This document shows positions 47,201 to 59,200 of a stretch of DNA of 64,000 nt, one piece after another. A program made the translations under genes and the position numbers. The DNA is from Leptidea sinapis. Lineage: Eukaryota; Arthropoda; Insecta; Lepidoptera; Pieridae. Where the stretch lies: NCBI RefSeq assembly GCF_905404315.1, contig NC_066291.1, positions 11,619,501 through 11,683,500 of the forward strand, written 5' to 3'. How positions within the stretch are numbered: the stretch's first letter is position 1; every line of letters starts with the position of its first letter. Below the pieces are notes generated by a model. It was not told the origin of the DNA. It saw only the letters and a program-made list of their open reading frames with translations, and did not search any database.

Positions 47201-50200
47201 TGGCCGGCATCCTGTACAAAGGAGCCTCCCACCGGAAATAACTTCTGTTAGATCACTTGTCATGACACTTCTCAAGCGTAGATTTCGTGAACTTAACTCA
47301 AAACGTTTCGGTAAGCGGCGCTATGGCAACGTGGCGTAGCTGTTTGCTGAATAACGACCAGTTGATTATCAATCAGTTATCTGAACAACTCATATCAGCC
47401 CGCACTGCAGCTAACGGTTGATCACAACACATTGGTCACCGTCACACGACCCTCTCAGCTGCGACGGGTTTTACAGACATTTTTCACACGGTTAATATGC
47501 ACAAATAAAATTTGAAAACAAAATTTTACGAACGATGCGGGCCTCGAACCCACGACCTCTCGCGTTCCGTGTGAGTGCTCTTCCAACTGAGCTAATCGTT
47601 CGAGTGACGTATCGTCATAAAATGTTGTATGATTTGTTCAACATGTTTTTATAGTGATAACCCTCACTTCTGGGATTAATACACAAATAAAATTTAAAAA
47701 AAATAATATTACATAAAACGATTTATATATACGACGCCGCATACCACATGGTTGCTTGTTACGATCGCGAGACCTAACTAAAAACATGACATATTCTAAA
47801 TTCTCCTATTCATCACAGTACCTTAACTTGTAGTATATTCTGTAGAATACTACAGAAAACACTACAATTTTAAAACCTAAATTAAATTTGAACAATTCGT
47901 TGGTTGGCTTCAATGGCTGGTCCATGCGTCAACTCGTAAACGGGTGCTACTTGTGGTGCCAGATCGACCTGTATAATATAAATACGTCTTTTAAATTACT
48001 GAATCTACCATACGTTCGGAACAAGTAGAGCTCGTGAGAAGAACATACAAGAAACTCAATAGTCACTCGTTTCAATCAATAGGGTGTTTTACAACGGTTG
48101 TAATATACACAACAAATTAGTTTGTAAGTTGCTGTATCCAATATATGAAGCACGTTCAAAATTAAAAGCGGTTTGAATATCAAATATTTCATAAAAAGTA
48201 CTAAATAATAAGTTTTATAAATATAAATTGTCTTATATTGGATGCATCAACCTTTAGAGTTTGAATTCAATGTTTATGTATATATACTTCGTGTACCTGA
48301 TGGTTGTGATTACTGTCATAATTAGTAATTGCATCCAACAAACACAATGATTTATTAACTATAACAGGTCATAATCTATTATAACACAGTCACTTACCCT
48401 GACCATACGACTTGTACTTCCACCAAATGGTATTATCAAGGAACACGGCCCATATTTGATGAGATCCGGCACACGCTATTATGAGCACGCGACGTAGTTC
48501 ACCCTTTTTCTTTTTATCTATAATCACAAATATATAATAATATTTAATAGTATATAATAATAATAATCATTTAAATTTATCATTCTTATCTTGCTTCTTA
48601 GTTACGAAATTCAATATCAAAATATTTCAATACTATTTACAAAAAGAACGTTCTTCGTGGCCGTTACATCAGAACGGTAAATATACTCGGTTAAGTATTT
48701 TGTTTGGCGTTGTATATGCTTTTACAACATGAAATAAAATGTACAAAGCCAATGTCTTACGAAATCCAAAAGAATTGATAAAAAAAAAGTATGTGGTAAG
48801 GGTTTGTATATCGTAAATGATTTTTTTAATGATACCACAGATTGGGAATGGTGCGACCGCCTCAGGCGATTTGATAATAAAATTTCTGTGCGAAATAATA
48901 TTGTGACAAAATTTTATCAAAAAAAAAGAAGAAGCGCGCTAAGTTTCTTACACTCTTTCTTTATGAAGGTCTGAGCGTAAATTATCGAATCTCACTTTGA
49001 AACTCCCAATTCTGGTATTAGTGGCTCTTACCTCAAAACTGAGGAGGAACATCTAATGCCTGTAATAACACCGGGAAAGGATTTCCACCGAACAGACATT
49101 CTTTACAAACATAATATATATTTGTGTTATTTTTTTTTATTGTTTAATGCATATTTAATAAAGGTTTATCAATTGAAAAGTTCACGTTGTATTAAAATAT
49201 GTAAATTTACCAACGCGCGGGTGAGTTTTTGTGTCCCAAGCCTCCCAGGTTCTTTCTGTGAGGATATCTCAGGAGAACTTTTAATAAAAAACATCGAAAT
49301 TACTTTAGCAATTAAAATAACAGATTAAATTCAAGAAATGGCGACAAATTTATTAGAAACATGCAGGCTATTGGAGGATAGTTAGTTATTTAGTTAGTTT
49401 GACCGGGCTGTTGCTTAGCCTCTTGATTGGGAAATATTTATGTATGGTTATGAATTTAGTGGAAGATATTTGAACGGTAACGCCTAACAAAAAATAAAAT
49501 CATGTTTTCAAACTATCTAAGTAAAAAACACAATCATGTATTAATAATTAGTTTGTCCCACCTTTTTCAGTGTCGTCCTTGTCATCAATCTCCTGTACAT
49601 CAGGGCTCGAAGATCCCGGTATTGGCGGTGGAGGCGGCGGGAGACTGGGTCTCACCGACATGTCCATGTCTGCTGTCGTGTACAAAAGGATGTCCCACGG
49701 CGATGATATTGATTGCAGCTCTAGACATTTGCCACCTGGTCAACAGAATGCGATGCAGTGGCTTTTTATTTATTCGGATAAAATTTAAAAAAAATTACGT
49801 GCGTACAAAGTAGGTAAACACGTCAGGAATGAAACCTGCATTGTGCAGAAACTTCTACACTGCATATGAAGTCCTGGTACATGTTGCTAGGATGACACAC
49901 GATTTCAACCGATATGATAGACATTACTATTACCGCTACCATATTTATGTTCTCCTGGTGTCTATGTAGTAATAAGTCGTGCGTATGACGATATATTAAG
50001 GTATACTCACGTCATACATAAGACAATCTCTTCTTCAACTATGATCGCCTGGTATTAAAATACTGTATAATGCTTCCTATCACATTATCTATCTCCCACG
50101 TTGAATATTATGAATTTATGTGTCTGTCTCTTTTGCTATCGCTCTTTTGTTTCATCGACTTTCAAATAACAACGATGCTAAAGAAGTTGTCACTTCAAAA

Positions 50201-53200
50201 ACATATATCAGTACATGATGACATATTATAATGATTCAGATAACTTATAGGGTTACACATTATTCATTAGCTGTTACCTTCCCTACTATATTATATAACT
50301 TTACTTTTTTTACTTACTTTTCAGTACCATATTATAAAATTTCATTTCATTTAATTTGATTGGATTACAGTATTTAATAATGTTAGTTAAATTAGAGTGT
50401 ATCAAAATATGTTAAATTTAAAATTAAGTCCAATACAAAACAACAGTATTTACTTGTAATGAATTTTAGTACCTACATCTATATATATAAAAATAAATTG
50501 CTGTTCGTTAGTCTCGCTAAAACTCGGAAACGGCTGGACCAATTTGGCAATTTTTGGTCTTGAATTATTTGTGGAAGTCCAGAGAAGGTTTAAAAAGTGA
50601 ATAAATAGGAAAATGCTGCTAAATTAAATAAAAACAACAAATTTGTTTTTCCTTTGATGTGTCCATACATAATTTCTATGAGAGAATTTATTGACGCACG
50701 GTTTGACAGTTCTGCTGTGAAACAATTTCATTACGACAGCAGGGTGCATATTTTACGAAGTAATTATTGATGTTATGATATATTATTGACAAATTCATAT
50801 AAAAACATTATTTTATTTATTATATACAGAACAACGTCTGTCGGGTCAGCTAGCTTATTTATTAATGTTTTAAGCCCATCTGTACCAATGTCCAAGTCTG
50901 GAATTATATTTAGGTACTCGTTATATTGTCTTGACATTCGCTCAATTAGAGATATTTTACCGAGGTTTGTATTAACTTTCATTAGTGAACAAAATGGACG
51001 TTAGCTTCGAGGAGCACTTCGAGGTACATTAATAGACAGTTGGCAGTAGGAATTTTAAGTATAACATTTTGCGCCTCTCTTCCAAACTCTTTAAAATATT
51101 AAAGAACTCAAGCCGGCAAAGAATATTTTAATGAATCACGGTTAAGATATATAGAACAATTAAGAATAATTAAAAAATTAAAATTGATGGCTTCTTAAAA
51201 GTTTCTACATAATAGGTATATATATATATACCTAATATATTATATACCTAGTCTTGCCATAAAAACTTATTAGAAATTGTCTATTGCAAATAACGTTTAC
51301 TACCTTTACAGTGTATTAGTTTCATACATAAATATAAAACAATTTAAAATATAAAAAGCTTATTCGAAGTGGTCTCCATTGGCTGCAATACAGTTATCAA
51401 TAGAAACACGCACTCTTTACATGGGAAAATTCTTCACTGCCAATCGTACGGATTGTTTTAGGGAGGCGGATTATCTCTAAGTAAAACTAGGTAAGTGCCT
51501 AGGGACGCGAAGTAACGGGCATGCAGAATGTATAAAACAAAAACTGTGTCAATAGGTATGCACCTACTTATATGATATCAACGATTTTCCAATTCTGGAG
51601 ATGTATGACAAAGACTACTTACACATAATATTTTATCCGGTATTAGATAAGTTAATGTTTAACTATCATTTAAAATTAATAATATTTGGCCATAAGAAGG
51701 GCGCTAAGGTGTCAAACTAGAACACTCTTATTATTTAATGCGCCAGTTAATCCACTACAAAAAATTAGGGATCATTACATGAAAAGTCCATGTTTTGGGC
51801 CCCTACGAGTGAATTGTGGGCATTAAATTAAAATAGTCAGTGATTTGAGTAATTATGATAATTAGATCATTTAAACGTCTAGATAGACTGTGACAGCTGT
51901 AAAAACGTCAAAAAAACTTACAGTTGACCTCTATTTTGAGCAATGCACGCACACTAACACAAAGTGATACACAAATTGCGAGTGTAGCACGTAGCTTGTC
52001 ACGCACACTAAAGTAATAAACCTGGCCTGTTTTCATCGATTGTCTAGCAGCAAGAGGCTCTATCTATACGTAAAAATTATCTCAGTTTGATTTAAATCAA
52101 TGAAAATACCTTGATCTCCCGCTTCAGATTGCTTGCCGTTCCCTGCGAGGACATCCACATTGCCTTCATCAAGATAGATGGCTCGGATGAGGTGGTTGTT
52201 GGTGTCACACACTACTAATATTGAGCTGGATAACCAACAAAGACCTTGGGGCGAATCAAACCTTGCCTCGTGGAACTCTGGAATCAAACACGGCGCCGTT
52301 AAAGTTCTTGTCCATACATTCTAGTTAACCTAATTAAACAATATGTTATGTTTTTTTTAAAGTGATAACCCTCACTTCTAGTATTAATACACAAATAAAA
52401 TTTGAAAAACAAAATTTTATGAACGATGCGGGATTCGAACTCACGACCTCCGGCGTTCCGTGCCGGTGCTCTAACCAACTAAGCTAACCGTTCGAGTACC
52501 GCCTCGTTACAAAATACTGTTTGCTTTGTTCAACTCTCATAAAATCACTTTTAAAATCACGTTCACTTCATAAAATTTTGTTTATCAAATTTTATTTGTG
52601 TAACCTAATTAAATTAACTATTATTATTTATTTACACATCAAATTAAATACCATAATATATTCGTTTCATCGGTCAAAATTGCAATCCGCAACATCTGGA
52701 GCAAAAAGACGCGTTGCCGTTTTAAGTTAGGAGTATGCTTTTAGCTTGAAAGTTCCTAAGTCGTATCGGACTGCTAAAGCTGGTATCAACCCCAACAATC
52801 CTCATACGTAATCAGAATCCGTCCAATGAACCTGGGCTCGATACTAAGGAACAGTAACGTTCAAAGAAGGCAAGGTTCTGGGAGAAAGCATTGATCACCG
52901 TAGATGAAGTTACATAGACATCAGGTCATAGACCTGGAGGATGTGAAGAAGATACAATTTGTTATACTTTTAAAGTGATAACCCTCACTTCTAAGATTAA
53001 TACACAAATAAAATTTGAAAAACAACAAAATTTTATGAACGATGCGGGACTCGAACCCACGTCAATTTCCTAATATGCAAATATTGGGGTTGAGCAGGTT
53101 ATCAACTGTAAAGTAGATCCTGTAGATGAAGCCACAACCTGAGAGTTGTACAAAGCATACAAGATTTTATAACGATACGACACTCGAACGGTTAGCTCAG

Positions 53201-56200
53201 TTGGTGCACCGGCACGGAACGCCGGAGGTCGTAGGTTCGAATCCCGCATCGTTCATAAAATTTTGTTGTTTTTCAAAAATAAGATACAAATTATAACTTC
53301 GAATATGCAAGGGCAAAATTCTCTAAACGTTGCCCAACTACCTCATCACAATGAGAAAAGCATTCGCTAGGGCGTGGGACCGAGTATAATAGATCTAAGA
53401 TTAAAATGCACAGCCCGCACTGACTGTAATAGATGAAGAAACCAGTATTATGGACGATAGCTTTCGGACCCACGGTTGACATAGAAGCGTATGTGAAAGA
53501 GGTCGATATTCTAAACAATTTGTTAATTTTAAAGAGATAACCATCAACTCTCACTTCTGGAAGTAATTGAACAAATTAAATTTATAACCAAAATTTATGA
53601 ACGATGTGGATCTGGAGCGCTCTAACCAACTGAGCCACCCTTCGAGTGACGCACGGATCGTAAATCTTGGTACTTATGTCTTGTTCAACTCTCAGGTTGT
53701 GGCTTCATCTACAGGATCTACTTTACACTTGATAACCTGCTCAACCCCAATATTTGCATATTAGGAAATTGACTTGAGATGTTGCTCTTTCAAATCTAAA
53801 TAATTTGTGATGTTATGAACGTCACTCGAACGGTTGGTTCAGTAGAATAGCGGTCGCACGGAACGCGAGAAGTCGAGAGTTCGAGTCCCGCATTGTTCAT
53901 AACTTTTGTTTAAAATTTAATTTGTGTATTTATATCATGATGAAAATGGATATTTGTTTCCGAGTCATGGATTTTTATTTATATATGTAAGTATGTTATA
54001 CAATTTATTTAAAAGGGCTATTGAATTGAATCCTCGTTCCACCCGATTACCGGATAGACTGGTTTATTGCCACTGTCGCAGAACAACATTATATCTAAAT
54101 AGTAGCTACGCAATGTGTATAAAATTATTCAATCATCTACATCTACAAATAAAAAAATACCACAGAAACGATTTACTGGACACCTGTTAAAATGTTTTAT
54201 CGACAAATATTTTTATACGAATACAAAACACTACAATCAATTTACGATATATTACATATCGTAATACTATTATATCGTATCGTATAAATTACAATTTTAC
54301 AATAAATTTCATTTCATTATGTTTAACGTACGTACATTGTATTAAATATAATGCTTCTGAGCTAGAGGTCCCGGGTTCGAATCCCGCTAGGTACACAAAC
54401 ATTTAAATAATTCATATAGATGTTTGTTTTCGGTTATCATTATTTATTGTTGTTTAAGTAGTTGTATTGTATTAAATATATATCATTGTCTTGCACTGAT
54501 AGTACAAGACTATGCCTATTTTGGGGAAAGATAAGTTATGTAAGTGTGTCAATATTTACTTCCGTTCTTCGATCCTCGTTCTGGTCCCCCGACTATCTTC
54601 AAGATAATTCCAGAACAGTCTGTGAGTAGCACACGATGATGTCCAGTGTCGGAGATGGCGAGAAACGGCTGTTCGGCTCGACCACGATAAAACGGATTAA
54701 GACACAACTGAAAATACCAATATTAGTTATAAAAAAAAATGTAGAACGGAGTGGCGTAGATTGCCTTGGCGGCGCCCCGTATAAAAGCCTTGGGGGCCCT
54801 TAGGAAGGGTACACATTTCTCACAAAAGAAAAAAAATGTTTGTCACTTTTTCCAAAATTTTTACAAATAATTTAAATTAAATATACTCTTTTTTTCGGTA
54901 AGTAGCAAAAGTTATTATTTTTGCTTACGCATGGCGGTGTCGAGTAACAACATTGTATGCAGAAACTATTTGTATTATAGTGGATTTAGGGTTTATTTAT
55001 TTATTTATTTATTTAGAAATACCAACATTTGTTTACATTGATGCGTTACATATTTATAATATAGACTAAATATAATGTGCTTAATGTAACAAACAATTAC
55101 AGGTATCTACCACATGCTTTAATAATTTTCACAAAGTAAATATTAGTTTAAGGGGAAAAAAAATATACGCTAACAAGTAATAATGGTTAAATGATTTGGT
55201 TTGAAATTATTATTATTTAAGATTATTATAAATATATTATAAAACTAAGAAACATAATTATTATGACTACATTTTATTCACTAAACTTACATACAAATAT
55301 TTTACGAACTGTATAGACAGAAGTCGTGAAATTAATGTCGATGTAATCGCTATATATGTTTACCATCTTGCACAGCCTAGGAATAGGAGAGATCGCTCCA
55401 AACATACATCTTCGAACCGGTGGAACTAGCGGAGCAATTTGCTTCCGGGGATATCTACTAGGGACACGAAAATTAATTTTATTCAGAAGCTGAGGACAGT
55501 CAATCTTGTCATTTAAAAGTTTTAATACAAAGATAAGATCGATTAGAGTTCGCCTGTCTTCTAAGGAAGTCATTTTGAAAAATACGAGTCTATTAGCATA
55601 GGTAGACAGACTTTTTCTTGAAAGTCCGTTCGAATAAATTAAATGCCAAATAAATCTTTTTTGAATTCGCTCTATTCTTAACATGTGTGTCGCATAGTGA
55701 GGTCTCCAAACTACCGATCCATATTCCAATATGCTCAGTACCAATGAGTTGTAAAGTGAAATTTTTAAAAAGTTGTCACGAAATACTTTTATGTTTCTAA
55801 TTAAAAATCCTAACATTTTAGATGCCCGAGAGGTAACATACTCTATATGGGGAACGAAAGTTAACTTAGCATCAAAAACAATGCCAAGATCTTTAACTTG
55901 ATTTAACTTATGAATAGAAGTCCCATTAATGCTATAATTCTACGCTACGTTACTTCTTTTCTGTGAAAAAGTAATAAAGTGGCACTTATCTGAGTTTAAT
56001 ACCATACCATTATAATGGCACCATAAAGTAATGCTCTCGAGATCTGATTGAAGTCTGTACAGTCTCCGATTGAATTAATTTCTTTTAATATTTTCAAGTC
56101 ATCGGCATAGAGATAAGGTTTTGATGATTTTATGGAATTGACGATATCGTTAATAAAAAAATTGAAAAGTAGGGGCCCTAAATGAGAGCCCTGCGGTACA

Positions 56201-59200
56201 CCAGATGTAATAAATTGAGGAGAGGAATTGAAGCCATTCACCACCACAAAAAAGTAGCGACTAGACAAATATGATCTAAACCATTCCAAAAATATGTTGG
56301 ATATACCATAAGCTGATAATTTGGCGATCAAGATACTATGAAACACTCGATCAAAAGCCTTACTGAAGTCAGTATATACAACGTCGACCTGTTTCTGTGC
56401 ATCCAGTAATTCGGTTATAGTTTCACAAAAATCTACGAGATTGGTTGTTGTTGATCTTAAAGGTACAAAGCCATGGTGAACTTCATGTAAGAACAATTTG
56501 AAGTGATTTTGTAGAAAAGGACAAATTAAGGATTCTAAAATTTTGGCAAATGTGGACAAAATAGAGTTTTTAATTAATTCCTGAGGGCCTGACTTATGTA
56601 TGGGGACCACCTTGGCTGTTTTCCAATATAACGGAAAGCATCCCGTACTGAGAGATTTATTGTATATAAATGAGAGGGGTACTGCCAACTGCTCAGCACA
56701 TTCAACCACAAAAATTGAAGGAATTCCATGTGGCCCAGCTCCTTTATTTCTATCCAGTGATTGCAGTTTTTTTTAAATCATATTATCGTCAATCTGTGGC
56801 GGCATCAATAACGGTAAAATAGGGTTATTAATATTCAAATCAAAACTGATCAAACAGACACAAATTGAAATGAGATATGATAGTGTTTTTTATCTACTTA
56901 CATAATGTGCTTGATTAACAAAATACTTTTGCTCAGCTCTTAATGAAATTCATTAAAAAATTTAACAGATTTACCTTGCTAGGATAAGAAAGAAATTCAC
57001 TTTTTTCAGCTTTGATGTGCGCCAGCGGATCTGTTGGTAATGAAGCATGGGATATTTTGTTTTCAAAATGGTTTATTAGAGCTCTAGTATACATAATAAG
57101 TTCCTCTCTATGTCCTTCGCCCGTAAGAACAAAAACCGGTTTATTGCCTGGTCCTAAAATAAAAAAAATAAGATCAGATCAAAATACTTATGAAGTCAAT
57201 AATCATTCCATACAACATCACATAAAAAGACTTTGTTACATTATTTTTTGTATGATAAGAAGTTACCAGACAAGCCAAATTTCACTACCAATGGTGTGAA
57301 AGAGAACATTATGTGGTGGTGATACTCTACACAGCTTAGAGGTAAAGAGATATGCAGCTGAGATACCAAGCTAACCAGCATTCTGATCATAGGCCCGTCT
57401 ATTGGTTACTAACAAGATTTCTTTTTTTATATAAGAATAGGACAAATGATCATACAAGTCAGCTGATGTTAAATCATCACTACCACCCACATTCTCTTGC
57501 AACATTTTCAACTTTTAAGATGGGTGTACAGGTTTTTTTTAAGGTACCCATATTGTTGCATCCAGGAAACACCACAGAAGGATGCTCATTCCACAGCTTG
57601 GTTGTACATGGAAGAAAGTTCCCTGTAAAGCACCACAATGAAGCCTTCATGTTTGAAATGTGAATAACTTCTGAATAAATATCTGATAAGGTACTGTTCT
57701 GCACAACATCGGAAAATTCTGCAATCATTTTGCCCCATCTTTGTTCTTTACAGTGCGTATTCTTCCATCACTGTTGCTTCCATTTCAACCACACCATTGG
57801 TGTGATAACATTAAGAAACACACAATCTGCATATACAACAGTGATTTAAGTATCAAACTAGTATTTTGGCTTTTTAACTCTTTAAACTAGTGGTGGAGAA
57901 GCGAATTAAGTTTCTTCTGCTTTTACAATATAAGCTGTGTTTACATAAGTGAGATATAAAGATGTAAAGATTCACCAGTTTTAAGAATTTTTCTCATAAT
58001 GCTAATAATGTCTTATTACTACTAATGTTGACTGATAACTTAGAGCAGCAATAATTTTTCTTATTTTGCCAATTATTAATAAAAGAATTATTAAAATTGT
58101 TTATTCAATTAGTGCAAAGTATTTGTATATTAAAGTTGGTACCAACCGGTGTAATCATTCGCAATGAGGTTGTTATGTTAAACCTTGTGCTAAAATCCAT
58201 GTAAAGTGCTCGTTTTAAACTCTTTGCTCATCCATCCTTTATATTCTCACCCCACTCTTAATCAAGATGTTGGATGACGAAGTTGTGTTAATATTTTAAA
58301 ATTTACTCAATGTTTAGTTTAAATTTAGAAGAAAAAATAAATGTTATTGGACATAAAATTTGTTTAAAAACATATTTCTTCTCAATATTTGTCTATGAAC
58401 TACTGAGGTAGAGACCTAAAGAGACCGAGAGTAGAGAGGGACAAAGAGAGCTTTGTCCCATTTAAGATTATCCCCTTTGTGATTCCCTGTGCAGTACTGA
58501 CTCAAGCCCGTAACACTCAAAGGTTTTGCAAAAAAACCGACAGCATAGTAGAGCAGCACTCACAGCGAGCAAACAGCCACTCCTGGATGCCTTGTTTTTC
58601 TGCACTGACTGCATGAACTCAGTGTAGCACGTTACATTACGCCCAGTAACGCCGGTCAGTACCCACCTTTACACCTGTTAATTTCCTATGGCTATACTGT
58701 TACTTAACAGTCACTAGATTTAGTTCATGTTTAGATAATTTTTATAACAGTTAGGATATCATTCCCACCATCTGGATGTGTGGCGGTCCTCCACAGTGCG
58801 GTTTACAAGGAGCTTTCTTCCACATACTACAAAGCTGTTGAATGAGCTTCCTTATGCGGTGTTTCCGCGACAATATGACATGTGGACCTTCAAAAAAAGC
58901 TTATACTCCTTCCTTAAAGGCCGGCAAAGCTCCTGTGATTCCTTTGGTGTTGCAAGAGATTGTAGGCGGCGGTGATCACTTAACACCAGGTGACCCGTAC
59001 GCTCTATTGGCTTCCTATTCCATAAAAAAAAAGAGCTAATTGTTACCTAGAAGAAGCAAAGTAGGCCAACATTTGATGCCCAATGTGTCCCACATAGTGC
59101 TATTACTGTCATTTACTACCGGATGATGAATTCCATATCTCTTTACTGCAGCCAATATATTTTCTGTATCTTTTTCATTGGGGAACTTTGCACAATGGAC

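Noticed and set aside
47893..47969. A possible NHLRC2 exon after a good-looking acceptor (TATTATACAG) on the minus strand
   Set aside because: In the required phase it stops within 20 codons and does not resemble the family; the true exon 9 was found at 46643-46747.
49570..49813. Glycine-rich plus-strand protein (GLEDPGIGGGGGG)
   Set aside because: It is the complement of the proline codons in NHLRC2 exon 7.
53186..53254. A functional tRNA-Ser(GGA)
   Set aside because: No long variable arm, C at position 33, and many sister copies with SINE bodies.
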